From: Pterois miles
Lineage: Eukaryota; Chordata; Actinopteri; Perciformes; Scorpaenidae
Assembly (NCBI GenBank): GCA_947000775.1
Contig: CAMQGK010000637.1
Span: 13,433,501 to 13,497,500, forward strand
DNA: 64,000 nucleotides
Reading direction: 5' to 3'
This document shows positions 24,601 through 39,600 of the stretch, in pieces; position 1 is the stretch's first letter; every line of letters begins with the position of its first letter. The position numbers were made by a program, and so were the translations under genes. The notes beneath the pieces were generated by a model. That model worked only from the letters and a program-made list of their open reading frames with translations, made no database searches and was not told where the DNA came from.

Positions 24601-27600
24601 CTTGGGTTGATAACGTTACTTGCTCCTGACATCTCTCTCACTTCACCACTGACTTCCCACGTACACCCACACTTTATGCGCTGGCTCTGCTCCAAATGAC
24701 CTACGCTTTTCTTACAACAACTGGCTCTAGATAGGGCCATTCGCATTTTTGCATTGGTCACTGTAGTTTCCCAAAATGTGTGGGACCCAGGACAGGCTTC
24801 AGTTGTTAACAATCTCCACACATGACCTCAAAATATACTTGAACTATCAAAAGTGAAAGTACTCCTCTTTACGTTAATCTATGACAATGCATTCATCATA
24901 TCTAACAAGTTGATTTTATGTTTTTTTTGTATAAAATCTTAATCTGCAAAGTAATTTTTGTGCTTTAAAATGGTATTGAATACAAAGTACAATATTTTCT
25001 CATACATTTAGTGGGGCAGAAGTATATAATAGCAAATACAAGTAACTCAGAATTGCCCTAAAATGCTGTACTTGAGCAAATTCACATCGTAGCTTTCTAA
25101 TTGCTGGATTACAGTCAACTGTGGTAAATACTGAAAAGCTCTGTGTGTGTCCCCACAGCTCAGGTAACATGTGACGACAGTCATTTCCAGTGTTTGAGTG
25201 ACGGCGAGTGTATCCCCAACGTGTGGGTGTGTGATGATGAGGAAGACTGTGAGGACGGCTCAGATGAGCGGCAACACTGCCGTAAGTACACTTTTACATT
25301 ATTAGTGATTTTTCAAGGAGCTTATAAATGTTTTGTGGAAAATCTATCATTCCAATTATACTTTGACCTATACTATGACCAAGTATCTACAGTACAAGAA
25401 GATAAGATTTATGTAAGAATTATGTGGTGATAAGTCGCTCTTCAATGTGCCCCCAGCTGGAAGGACGTGCACCAGTGGGCAGTTCAGCTGTAGTAACGGG
25501 GCATGCATCCCAGGAGAATACCGATGTGACCGTCTGGCCGACTGCTCAGACGGGTCTGATGAGAGAGACTGCCGTAAGTCTTCTCCGGGGTGGTTTCCCT
25601 TTTTTTTGTATTTCAGACTCCTGTGGCATTTTAATCAATTTGTTAAGATTAAGAGGCTCGCTGACTGACAGAACGGGCCACAATATGCTTCTTGTTGTCA
25701 GAGGTTGATTGCAGATTCCTTGGTGGATTAGTCAAGCTGAAGTTCAGCTGCTATGCTATTATTGTGCCGACATGGTAGACTCGCAGCACTACACACTGTG
25801 GTAATCTCACAATTGCATAAAGAATGCCGTGGCGACTGCTGTTGTCATGGTGGTGGCGTTAAATTTTTGTCCTTTCGCTGAGCTTTTCACATTTTAAAAG
25901 CTAAAGAGAGCACAGTTGTCAGGCTGATTTGAATGCATAGCATTGCCCTGATGATGTTTTAATCTTTCAGATTACCCAGAGTGCACGCAGCTGAGGTGTG
26001 CTAACGGGGCCTGCTACAACCGGACCCAGAGATGTGACCAGATACTTGACTGCCGTGATGGCTCTGATGAGGCAAATTGCAGTAAGAAGCCAGTCAATTT
26101 TAGTGATAAACACATGGAAGCCATTGTTGAGTTTTTTCACAAAGTGCAACCTAAAGGACGATATCATCCATAGCATGACATCACCACCAAACAGATCTTT
26201 TTTGTCTTTTTCTGTTGTGTTTTCTTTAGCACAGCACTGCAATACGGGCCTGTTCCCGTGTCATAACGGGGTGTGTGTTCCTCAACGCTACGTCTGTGAC
26301 CATGACGATGACTGTGGAGACCGAAGTGATGAGCTAAACTGCAGTATGTAGCTTCTGCCTTTTTAATCAAATCACACTATCTGTCTTATTACTGTTATCT
26401 TCACCCAGATAGATGTACTTAGTCTCTGGATTGATTTTCTCCATCTCTCCTGCAGCATATCCTACATGTAGGGGGAACTACTTCACCTGCCCCAGTGGCC
26501 GCTGTATCCACCAAGTCTGGGTTTGTGATGGAGAGGATGACTGTGAGGACAATGCAGATGAAAAAGGCTGCGGTATGGATGTAACTAACTGTCATTAAGC
26601 TTGTTATTTTTTGCTGTTAGAAAACTTTAAGACACTTGGCTGGTTAAAGAGCACTAGAATGTGAAACAACTCAAGCGCTCTGCGTGAACCTGATTCATCT
26701 CCAGTCTCCATGGTTTGTTCGGGCTAGCAAGACGCTATGCCTGTGCTCCTTTAAGTGTGTTATTCAAATGCCTCATTGTGGCACAAGATCACGCAGCCCC
26801 CCCAAAGGGCTTTAGAATTCCTCCACACGGCTGTGAAGAGTGTGTGTTTTTAGAGGATGGGCTGCAGAAGCCCTCTGAGCCCCCATGTGACCCCCTCAAA
26901 GCTCCACTCCCCTGCATCGATTTAAAGTGACAGTAATTTCCCTCACAATAAAATCCTAGTCACAATTTTCTTAAGATCAGCAGCACATTCCTGCGCAGAT
27001 AAGACTGCATGTCCTTTATGCACACCTCACACACTTAATATCTTTTAATACTCAACAGTCTAATATCAGGAACCCCCTCTACTGTTGTGTTTTCTGTTTT
27101 CCGTTGACTGTATGTAAGCCTGCACAGACTGAATTTGTTTTGTCTGCAGATAATGTACCACGGGAGTGTTATCCAGGAGAGTGGCCCTGTCCGTCCTCTG
27201 GCCTGTGTATCCCCATGGATCAACTGTGTGATGGGACAGCTCACTGTCCCGATGGAGAGGATGAAACTAATACCACTGCTGGGCACAACTGCAGTTAGTA
27301 CCAACACATTAAGACAGCTAATACCACAGAAACTGTACTACTGAAGTATATTAATTCACTCATGTGGCTCCTGTATTGGTCAGGTATCTGGAGATGTGCC
27401 TCTCTGAGCTGTGAGCATCGTTGTCATGCTTCCCCTGATGGAGGAACCTGCTCTTGCCCTTCTGGATATATCGTCAACAGCAACAATAGTCGTTCATGTA
27501 TAGGTATGTATCCTTCACTGACTTTACCCTTCTTCTATGATTAAGATTCTTTCTTACAATAAATGGGGATGTTTAATGTTTTTCCATGTAATGAAAGTCT

Positions 27601-30600
27601 ATTTATCTATCTGTTTTGGCTCAGTAAATAAGATATATAGTATTAGGGCTGCTGTCTCTAGCAGATTATTCGATTAATCTGTCGTTTTAGTTTTAGCTGA
27701 CTAAGATTTCTTTTGTCCATTAGTCTTTTTTGTGTTTTTTCATGCTAAATTACTTATTTCCATGAAACTCACGAGCATATCTCTGGTAAAGACAAGTTTC
27801 AGTTATGCATATTTGTAGGGCTGCTCCCTCTTTGTTCATTAGTCGACTTATCCATCATTTTGGTCTTTGTTGACTAAGATTTCTTAAGTTGGCTACTCAT
27901 TTTTTAGGCTTTTTTCATGCTGAATGACTTATTTCTAAGAAACCTATGAGCACATCTCTGATAAACACACAATTTAAAGTGGTACTTTTGTGTGATTCTT
28001 TGGGGGAGAAACCTGTTGATTTGTCGATTGAATCAACTAATCAATCGGTCTACAAAATCGGATGAGTTTTAGTTGACAAAGAGTGTCTTTGGTCGAGGTC
28101 AGCCCTTCCTTTTCAGTGCAATCTACTGGAAACCCTTTTTATGTGGTTAGAGTTTTCTGCTCAAGACTTCATTCAGACATACTTAATCACAGGATACCAG
28201 AAGTGCACAGAAGTTTTACCGAAATATGACCTTGGTGCAAGTACAACACCTAGTCTTGATTCTTATACTGGCTAGACCCTAATCAAGTCAAATTAGGTTT
28301 GAAAGATGTAGAAGTGTACATAAAATCTGCTATTTTTGTTCACTTTTTTTTTACATATATATTTTTATTCAAATTTTGTATCAGTTACAGGACATTACAG
28401 ACAACAGTAACCCAGTAGCCAACCTCGTTCCACAACCTGTAAAAATAGAGAGAATGGTGAAAGTAATAATAATAAGAATGAAAAAAAATCTAAATAAATG
28501 AATAAATATAATAAAGAATAATAAAATATACAAGCCCCATGAGTTAGAAGCCCCATTTGCTGGTGAGAAAGTGAGCCCTGACCGTGGCCAAATGCACAAA
28601 CCTCCACATATATTACGTCTGACAACAGTCACTCATACAATGATATACAGACCCACTGCTAATTATGAGGATAACAAGACATATCATATCATTACATTGA
28701 TTCTGTGGACAACAATACGATAATTGTTGATATCACAAAGTCTGCCAAGATGTAATTTCAAGATGATTCAATTGCGGGGCCTGTGACTGACTCGTAGCTG
28801 AATTTAGAGACCTGAAGGGGTAGTATAAGAGAGTTGTGTTTGTTCACACTTCTTTACAGCTAGATGTTGTCTTAAAGTATGTTAAACATGCAATTTGACT
28901 TAAACAAAACATGTGTTAAATCCCCTTGTGCTGTGATTTTGATTTCACGGTGAAGACTTTGACGACTGCTCGATGTGGGGCGTGTGTGACCAGCTGTGTG
29001 AGGACCGCATAGGCTCCCATCGCTGCAGCTGTCGAGAGGGCTACATCCTGGAGCAGCACAGACACTGCAGAGCCGACATCTCAAGTGAGTGTCACTTCCT
29101 CTCCGTTTCAACAGATTCTCTTACACACAATATGCTGATATTTTGAATGTGTGACTGATCAATCTAAATGAGGCCCATTAGCATTGCCCTCTTTTCCTGT
29201 TGGCCAGCCACAGTGGCTGCTTTACTGAGCGTCTGCACTGCTTTCTGGTGCATTGTTGCATGCCGAATGTTGTTTCAGTTAGTCTCTTGCTTTTGTGGAA
29301 CATAGAAAGAGTGTTGACTGAGAGGCTGACCTCTCTGCCTTTAGCGCTAGTGAAAAGAGTGTGTAATGATAGTGGCTAGAAAGTGCACTACCTTCAATAG
29401 TCTGAGTCATAGGTCTGAATCAATGTGTTACATTCTGTAAATTTCTGCCGATATTTTAGCTTAGCATGCATACTATAACCTGAAATGTTCAAATGACTTT
29501 CTTATGTAGTGTTTTGTAACTTGTTGTATTTTGTTTGTAACTTGTTGTGCTACAGCTGGAGTCCCTTCCTTGATATTTTCAAATGGCAGAGACCTGCTAA
29601 TAGGTGACATCCATGGAAACGGCCTGCGCACTTTGGTTCATTCACAGAACAGAGGGGTTGCAGTGGGAGTGGACTTCCATTATAACCTCCATAAGATCTT
29701 CTGGACTGATACAATTCAGAATAAGGTATTTCTTTTATCCAATTTCCTTATGCAGTTATATGCCCCTATTTACTACAGTGTTTGACTTTACCATGATGAA
29801 ATATTGTTATGCCAGGGTAAAAGAGTTTACGGGAGTAGACCACTTTATTGCTTGAAGAAATATGTTAGACTGGAGCTGCAGGACTGAATTCTTCCAGTTA
29901 TCCTGTAAAATATCAGCAATGTTGATACTATAATAATGGGATAGCTGTTGGCTCCTTTGCGGCTGGGTCATAATGAAGGGAAGTAGATGTGGAATGGAAT
30001 CCAAATGGCCTAATCTTGAAACCTGTCCGATAGGCTGGTATGATGTTCACATACCAGGGTGCAATTTTTGTAACTCGATCTTGTTCGAAGTAATCATGCT
30101 GTATTTGTTTTCAGTGCCACTGTCCATCTATATGCATTCTTTAGCCAGCTAAAAAGTCTTTGTTCAGCCTATGCTTTGGCTCCTTAATGGTTTGAACTGC
30201 AGCCACTGGGCTGAAAGGCAAGGACACATCTCTTACTGGGCATCTGTGTGTATCAGCTGCCTACATGGCAGCATGTCAGATTAAAAGTAGGCAAAGCACA
30301 AACAGGGCATGTGAATGCAGCCAGAGAGGTTAAACTATCAGGCTATTTCCACATCTTCAGTTTCTCTTTAAACAGGTCAGTTGAAAATCCTGCATTTTAG
30401 ATGCCTGGATCTTGTTTCAGTAACCTCCTCACCAGCTGCATAGTGCCAAGGTATCCACATCATAGTATCTGTGGAGTGGCAGGTTCAGAAAACCACTTTA
30501 CAGGCTTCACAGCAATGTAATAAGACAGAATCATCAGTTAAGCAAACAAATAATCTCTGTTTTCTACTTCCTTAAATGTGTTTCTCATTGTTAGCTTTAC

Positions 30601-33600
30601 AATTATGCACGTGACGGCTGTTGACAGACCTATATTTGTCTTAAATCATCCTCTTTCCTAAAGGATAGATTCACATTCTTTCAAAAAAATTCTCACATGC
30701 TCATTTGTTCAGTGAAATAACTTTTGCTCGCTATAATTATTTCTCCTGTTCATACTGGCCGTAAAGTGTTCCCTACTTAAAGCAGTTTCAGTTTAAAGGT
30801 ACTATCAGTCGTAAGTAATAAGTGTGACGATATACAGCTAGCGGGTTATTGTTGTGAAATGAACCCCTTCTGGGTGATGCGGCACCCCAATGTGAAGCCA
30901 GGCGTTATTTCACACATGGTTATGATGATTATGATGGTTACATTACTTCACAATGATCGACTCGCTGAACATTATCACTTACTGAAGTTTTCATTATGTC
31001 CCGACAGTAATCAATAAATCAAGTGCTCTGACCAAAAAGAGAAAAAAATCTGGTATTTGTGGCTCTTGCAGGACTCTAATAAGCCCACCCAATCATTTCA
31101 TTTGGCCGAATGATGTGTTTATGTTTGTAATGATAATGGCTGTGGAGGGGGGCCTGAAGGGAAGGGCTGTCAATGTTGCTGACTTGCCAACTTTCTCGCT
31201 AGATTTAGGAGTTTTAGTGCTGCTACCTGCTTTCATTGGAAAAGAGATGGCAATGCTGTTTTTTGGTTGGGTCATTTTAAAAATTTAGTATCTTGTACTT
31301 GTCTTTATTGCAGTACTTTTGCTAGTTTCTCAAGATTATCGACCCTACCTTTAAGTGATGGGGGACAAAATCCATGGTCTGTGTTATGTTATGTTCAAAG
31401 TTCAACCAAAGCTACTATGAAGTGTCAATTTCTGAATTAGACGAATCAAGTACTTCCAAGTCGTCTTTTTAGTACAAAAATCCCTCGTTGTGTTACCGTC
31501 CCTTTGTAGTGGCTCAGCAAGGAAGCACTGTCTGTTGAAGCTTTTGAAAGATGGCCACTTGATTTGTCTCTTGTTGATCAGGCTGCTGAGGCCTGAAGCC
31601 AAGTCATATTTATTCAGAACAAGGACTGGGGATTTTGTCTCTCATCACTTACAATGAAATCATTTCAAGAAGGGTTCTCTTTCCACCAGTATGAACGGTT
31701 ACATTGACCAATGACATTTTCAATGTACTTAGGAGCATGTGAGTATTATATTAAGATACACTTGAAAAAATGTGAACTTATCTTTTAATATCTTCCCTTG
31801 ATTACTTGAAGGGGTGACCACCTACGAACTAATGTCCTGACAACAATGGCATCTTTTGTGTACAGGTGTTTTCTGTGGATATGGACGGTTCCAATATGCA
31901 GGTGGTTTTAAACGTATCAGTTGACTACCCCGAGAACTTGGCGGTGGATTGGGTGAACAATAAACTGTATGTGGTGGAGGCCAGCGTCAACAGGATTGAC
32001 ATGGTGGACTTTGATGGAAGTGACCGGGTCACGCTCATCACCGAAAACCTCGGAAACCCAAGAGGGCTGGCGGTGGACCCCACTGTCGGGTAAGCACATC
32101 TCCCAGTCTCCATCCATTCATCTATCCAGCCATTCCCAAACCACACATACAGTATCTGTCGTGCTTCGCTGGCGTGGAATAATGGGGGGTGTGTGTGAGA
32201 TTAGCAGATTGCCCTGGGTGGATTAGTGAGGAGCAATGTAAGTGATGACCCTCATTGTAATCCAATAGTATAGTTCAAGGGGGGAGGAGAGCCAGGTGGC
32301 TACAGATATATTGCTTATTGTAAATTAATGTCCAGAGATGTACAGCCACCCACATGGAGACATAATCTGATTCTGTAGATGCTAGACTTAATTAGCAAGC
32401 GGAAAGTCTCCCTTTTCTTCAGGGAATATATGTAATGTTATTTACATGGTCTCAGCTGCACATAGCTATCCTCATGTAATGATCCCATGTCAGAGAAAAC
32501 TGGCAGGTTAAACATTTAACCTCCTTTCACAGGTATATGTTCTTCTCAGACTGGGAGGCGGTGAACGGACAGCCAGGCCTGGAACGAGCCTTCATGGACG
32601 GCACCAACCGTTATGGGATCATTGGGAGTAAACTGGGCTGGCCAGCTGGTATCACATTAGACATCGAAGCCAAGCGCATCTACTGGGTTGACAGTCGCTA
32701 TGACTATATTGAAACTGCAACATATGACGGCCTTCATAGGTAAATATGTTATATTTTAGTCCTTGAAAATAACAACTAGAAAGGTCCACTTATATTCTAA
32801 TAAATCAACATTGTTTCAATAGAAAAACAGTGGTCCATGGCGGTGCTGTGATCCCACACCCATTTGGTATCAGTCTGTTTGAGAACAATGCCTATTTCAC
32901 GGACTGGACCAAGATGGCCGTGATGAAAGCCAACAAGTTCACTGACAACAGTCCTCAAGTTGTTTACAGCACATCTCAGACTCCCCACGGAGTAGCAGTG
33001 ATACATCAGCTCAAACAGCCATATGGTAAGTCCTCTCCTTCCTCAGAGTGATGCAGCTCACAGTATAATGTAAATTTATACAGATTTTCTGCCATGTAAC
33101 TGCTAGTGTTTCTATAGGAGGAGCCATACATAGGTAGGTATAGAATAAGAATCTGTAAAACCGCAAAATCTTACCAAGTATATTTGTCTAATTTTTAGTC
33201 AAAATATCTCATAACACTAGACACAATCACCTAGCAAGTAACATTTCAGAGAGATATAGGGACTTGTTTAAATATCTTGTGGAAAAAAGACTAATTTTGA
33301 GCATTACAGGCTTATTATGACGCTTCCTAATACTAGTGAAATATAGATCAAAATGAGTTTAGCCACCTAATTTAAAGATGTCTTTTCATCTTGAAAGGTC
33401 TGAATATTAGGGCTGCCCCCTCTTAGAGTTTTTTTTTTCCCCAAAAAACATTAAACACAATATTTAAAGTGGTGATTTTTTGTGAATCTTTCTGGAGAAA
33501 ATAATTTGGTTTTACCCTGATATGTGACATTCTAATGTACATTTTTGGGAATCATCAGCTTTCACGAGCCAAACAACAAAAAGTTCAATAGGGCACCAAT

Positions 33601-36600
33601 CTCCACCACTAAACAGCTAAGAGTCCAATTATAAATGCATTAAATGATTCTATTCAACCGTTTAATAATTTTTTAACAGAAAGTTGCAGAGGGTTTTTTT
33701 GGGGGGAATGAAGCCATTTCACTCTATTATGGTGGTTATGAATCATATACATACTCAAAACAACCCAAAATAAGCAAAACATCAGTGTCTAGTTGCATTT
33801 CAGTTCCACATATTTGTAGGGCTGCCTCTTTATTGATTAGTCAACTAATTGGCTGTGAGTGTTAGTCGACTAAGAATTTCTTTGGTCGAGGACATCTTAC
33901 CAAGTGAATTTGTACTTGTTGTATGGGTAAATTTTTCACTTATTTCAAGCTAACACTTTGTATTGATTATTTTCTTATATTAATTTTTGAAGTGGCTTGT
34001 TATTTATTTCATATAACTCTGTCAGTTACTGTGAAGTTTTTTTTTTTGTTTGTTTTGTTTTTGCCTCCAGTGCCAAACCCTTGCAGTGTAGACAGAGGTG
34101 GATGTGAGCAGATCTGTGTTCTGAGTCACAGGAGTGACAACGGAGGACTGGGTTACCGCTGCAAATGTCGCATGGGCTATGACCTAAATGCTGATGGCAA
34201 GCGATGTTTTGGTAAGACAACATTTATCTTATAATTGCAGTGATTTATTTATCAGTTTGTCAAGTGTAAAATTATACTTAACACCTTAAAAATGTAATGA
34301 TTGGCTCAAAACTCACCTGTATGGCGTCCCGCTGTGATTTTACTGAGTTTAATTTTTTATTTTATGCTATGATGTCTTTGTGAAACTGAGTATCTTTGGC
34401 ATGAGTGACTGTCTTGTTTCATTATGGTCTTCTGATTTCCTGTCTTCAGCTGTGAGGCAGTTTCTGCTGTTCTCCAGCCAGCTGGCCGTGAGAGGGATCC
34501 CCTTTAACCTCTCCTCTCAGGAAGACATCATCCTGCCCGTCACTGGATCACCTTCTTACTTTGTCGGGGTGGATTTTAGCGCTGAAGACGACGCAATCTT
34601 CTTCTCAGACACGGCAAAAGATATCATCTACAAACAAAAAGTGGATGGGACTGGTGAGCATCTTGTTGGTCGCTCTAGCTGAATTGCTCAGAGTATCTTG
34701 ATCACATTCATAGCATAAGGAAAGACATGCGTGTAGCATGAAAAACTATCAGCAGCTAATGTGTTTTCAGTGTTTTCTCTGTGCTTACATCATTGGATCA
34801 TTTCTTTCCTTGCCGAGAGCTCTACCATGTGATTCAGCAAGGCTTATACAGGGAGTTAAGGGAGTGCCTGATGGGGCCGACTGGTACTATGGGGGAGGGA
34901 ATGGACAGGAGTATGGACAGTGGAAAATGGATCATATAATCAACTTACATCTCAAACTAATGACCTGAAAATGAGTAGGACACACTAAACAAGAATGTTT
35001 AACCAACCAGTTTTGATATTTACTTTCAAAACTTTCACATAAGCTGTGGAAATAGTTACCAATGTCCACAAGCACCACTGCTCTGATCAGTGATGTTGTT
35101 TTTGGAGCTGCTCTAGTTTTTTCTGTCCGGTTCACATGGAGAAAATGCAAGCTGACAGCCTATTTATTTAAATGTGTTCCTCTTTCATCTCTGTGTTAAA
35201 CGGTGGTCTGACTGCTTTGATCTGCACAGGCAGGGAGGTGCTGGCAGCCAATCGAGTGGATGGAGTGGAGGACCTGGCTTACGATTGGATTTCAAAAAAC
35301 CTCTACTGGACCGACCCGCGATACAGGAGCATATCTGTCATGAAGCTAGCTGATAAGTCCAGGAGAGCCATCATACGCAACCTCAACAACCCTCGGGCCA
35401 TCGTGGTGCATCCTCCCATTGGGTAAATCAATATAAGACCAGATAATGAATGTGAATGTTATTCCTTGAAGGAAATAGTGGTATTTTTCTTATACTCTAC
35501 AAACTATAAAAAGCCCTTTTGAGGTTTGAAGAGATTCAGTGGTATTCAGACTAATAGGGAAGTTTCTGCAACACCAACCATGTATGCCTGGTATCACACC
35601 TTACCCATTCAAAAAAAGTCCTCAACCTGATAAAACGAATCCTTATTTAGAACAAGCTGTTATTTCCAACAGCCTCAAAGTCATAAGGCCTCTGTGTCCA
35701 ATAGCTCAGATTAGTTCAGCGTGAAGGGCAGTATTGTAGCGAACACTAAGAAGTTGGCTTAAACAGAAAAGCTCTATAATGTGCAAGTATCCAAAATATA
35801 TAACTAAATAAACTGGGTTTTTTGTCACCCAGGCACAGTAGATGTTTCAAAACATTAGAAGTACCAAAGTTTTTGAATGGAATATGACTTTGACACTTGT
35901 TGTTTATTTGACCTGGACAGATATATTTTTTGGACTGACTGGTATCGACCAGCGAAGATTATGAGGGCTTGGGGTGACGGGTCACATGCCCTGTCTATTG
36001 TAAACACTACTCTAGGCTGGCCAAATGGCCTCGCTATTGACTGGAGGTGAGTGAAACAAGAACATTCCCACAATGCACCATTTCACCTTGAATGCACTTA
36101 AAGAGGACCTATTATGCTCATTTTCAGGTTCATACTTGTATTTTGGGTTTCTACTAGAACATGTTTGCATGTAGAAAAGCCCAGTCTGCTGCGATTGGTC
36201 AACCGACCCAAACTCTTTGGACTCTGCTCCAGCTCCGCTCTAACTAGCTTTGTTTGAGACTGTCAAACTAACTGTTAGGCAGGTATTACAATTTTGTTTC
36301 TTGGTGACATCGCCACATTACAGAAGAAAAGGAGTGACTTCAAGCGAGGTGTTTCAGGCAGTTCAGGAACAGTGATTCTGTGAAGGAGAGTAACTCCCTT
36401 GGACTTGGACTCTGGCCTTTGTAACTTCATAGATCATTTACATGCACAAAAAAACGCTATAACACACTAAAGGAAAGGGAAAAAACACGAAAACATAATT
36501 GGTCTTCTTTAAGATTTAATATATAAATCATGTGGTTTTTTTATCATTCCCCTTACAACATTTGTGACTTTTAAACTCTCTGCTTTGATCGCCCAGCTCT

Positions 36601-39600
36601 ATGCGTCTGTACTGGGTGGATGCCTTCTTTGACAAAATAGAGCACAGCAATTTTGATGGACAGAACAGGATTTCTTTGGACCGCATAACCCAGATCTCCC
36701 ACCCATTTGGTCTCACCATTTTTGAAGGTAATAAGTCCTGACATAAACAAGAAGTTTCCTTTTAAGTCCCAGTACAAGATCATGTATTTCATCTAGATAA
36801 AGAGGGAGTTAATTTCACTAGCACTGACTTGAACTGTGGTTTGCCATTCTTGCTTTAATGATAGTCATGTCAGAAGAGCAGTTACTGTTACCAGGAGGTG
36901 ATGAAAGATAAACTAACAGAAGTTTTGCTTGGTTGCTCCTGTCCCTCAAAGGCTATGCATATTTCACTGACTGGCGCCTGGGTGGCATTGTACGTGTGCG
37001 CAAGACTGACGGTGGGGAGATGGTCATTATCAGAAGAGGAATCAGCCACATCATGCATGTCAAGTCTTTCAACTCCAACTCTCAGACTGGTCAGTAGCTT
37101 TAGTCACTGCTCCATTCCCTCTGCATACATAGCTGAGGTTCACACTTGTCAGTCATCACTCTGCTCTCCTTCTCAGGCTTCAACCTCTGCAACAGGCAGA
37201 CGAATCCTAACGGAGACTGCAGCCACTTCTGCTTCCCAGCCCCGGACTCACAGAGGGTGTGTGGCTGTCCGTATGGCATGAAGCTGCTGCCCAACCAGCA
37301 GACGTGTGTGGAGGACCCCTCCAATGAGCCCCCCACACTGCAGTGTGGAGCCAACTCCTTCTCCTGTGGCAACGGCAAATGCGTCCCAAACAACTACAGA
37401 TGCGATGGTGTTGACGACTGCCATGACAACAGTGACGAAGTGAACTGTGGAATTAACAGTAATGCTTTTTTTGTAAATAGTCTATTATGCTGGCCCGACC
37501 TGACCAGAGTTCCAACAGCTTCATGCCCTTTAAATCCGGTTTAATATAATATTTTAATCAATATCATCATTTCTTTTTTTCAGACACCACTTGCTCTCCC
37601 TCGGCATTCACCTGTGCCAATAAGCACTGCGTGCCTTCAAGATGGCACTGTGATGGGCACAATGACTGTTTTGATAACAGCGATGAGCACAACTGCCCTA
37701 CGCAGGTGCCTGGAACATGCCCCGCCAATCAATTCACCTGCAGCAACCACCGCTGCATCCCTCAAACCTGGCGCTGTGACACTGACAACGACTGCGGGGA
37801 CAGTTCAGATGAAGCAGACTGCCGTGAGTATCCCTCTAGATTTGAGTTTCCCAGAGTGTGAGGCAGGCCTCCTCAGTTTCAAGGGAGGCTCAGTGAATGG
37901 AAATAGAAAAGAAGATCACATAAAATAGCCTAAGGCTCTGTTCAGACCTGAAATTAACATGCATCCTGAGTGATCGGATCACAGGTGGACAGCTCTAAGT
38001 ACAGGTGTGAATGCACTTAAGACGCATTAATGACGCATTGAGATCGGATCTTTCGGACCACATTCAGAGGTGGTCCAGGCCACATATGGTCACATTCTAT
38101 AGCAGTGTGTATGCGAGAGTGTCCTGGGCCACATTAAGGACCACCTACTCAACTGACGTCCCGCTGGGATCTGCAGGTCTCTGCGCTACTCAGGTGAATA
38201 GACAGGCAGACGAGCGCTTATCTGCCTCGCGGCATTGAAACAGCTGTTGTGCTCTCATGTATTCTGTCGGTACGATTGTATTTTATTAAAACATATCTTG
38301 TCTATAGGATACATATTTACAGACTATCGAATAGGCACTGGAAAAGCTTTATTATAATACTGTCAAAGATGTGTCTGTGTCTTTGTTCTGGTGATTTGCA
38401 TGGAGCTGATAACCGTTTGCTCGCTCACCCTTTAAATGAGCTATACTGTATGTAATAGTCACACCTGTTAAGTCAACAACAGTCAGTGTTCTGTTGCTCA
38501 CACTCACACTTGTGCTCACACTACAGATGCAAGTGGTTGTTTTTTTTGTGTTTTTGTGGTGTTTCAGAGTCTGTGTTGTGGTGGGTGCTGGTCGTTTGTT
38601 GGCGTTAGTGGACTCCATTTCTGAAGGAATGTTAGTTGAAGTTGCACCCTGTTAGCCCTGTAGTGTAGCTGAAGAGAGTAGAGGTGCTCACGACCATGCA
38701 TGACGTCACATTAGAACAGAATAGAATAGAATAGAATAGACCTTTATTAATCCCACAGTGGGGAAATTTGGTCGTTACAGCAGCACATTTAAAAACACCC
38801 AAGCGTACATAAAAATATATGGAAAGAATACAGACAAATATACAAAGGATATACAAATATAAACAGATATACAGCAGTATATACAAATAAACAGGAATAT
38901 AGACAAATATACAGGAAGATTACCTATAGAAAAGGAAAAAAAGAATAAAGTAAGTAGATTGATCTGAAAATCTTGGAAACTGTAAATTCACCGGATGGAG
39001 TATATATAAAAGTAAAGATATAGCTATTGCACAGGTATTTCACAGTGGTGTGAAGAGTTAGCGGTATTGCACAACCCCTATTGCATCGTAGTAACTGAGG
39101 GGCACATGTGGTTTATTGCACATGGGTATTGAAGAGTTTGATGGCTGATGAATGATGAAAGACCTCCCGAAGCGCACAGTCTTACACTGTGAGAGCCGCA
39201 GCCTGCTGGTAAAAGAGCTACTCAGAGTTCTTAGTTGGATTTTACTGGAAAAATTGTCCCACAGCAGTCTACAGGCTGATAGAGGAAACCCAGAAAGTTG
39301 TGGAAGGTCTCATTTTTTAGGTTAGGTTACAACCTGTTCACAAATTGGCAATAAAAAAGAATTAAAATGTTTCTATGTGTAAAAACATACATACAGTCCT
39401 TTTAAAGAAAATACTGTGAAAAGATTTGCAAAAAAACAGTCAGTGTCTTTGAATTGAGTTTAAATGCACAGATTATTAATACAGAAATGAAAGCTGGTCA
39501 ATACGCTACTGGATGTAACTCACTTTTTGTAGTATTATGTTTTTAGATGTCTTTTTATCCAGGATAATGTTGAATGCCCCAAATATGAAAAATTCAAAAA

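Noticed and set aside
28330..28650. Retroelement 3' end suggested by a T-rich start and A-rich body
   Set aside because: No tail, target duplication or coding remnant could be defined.
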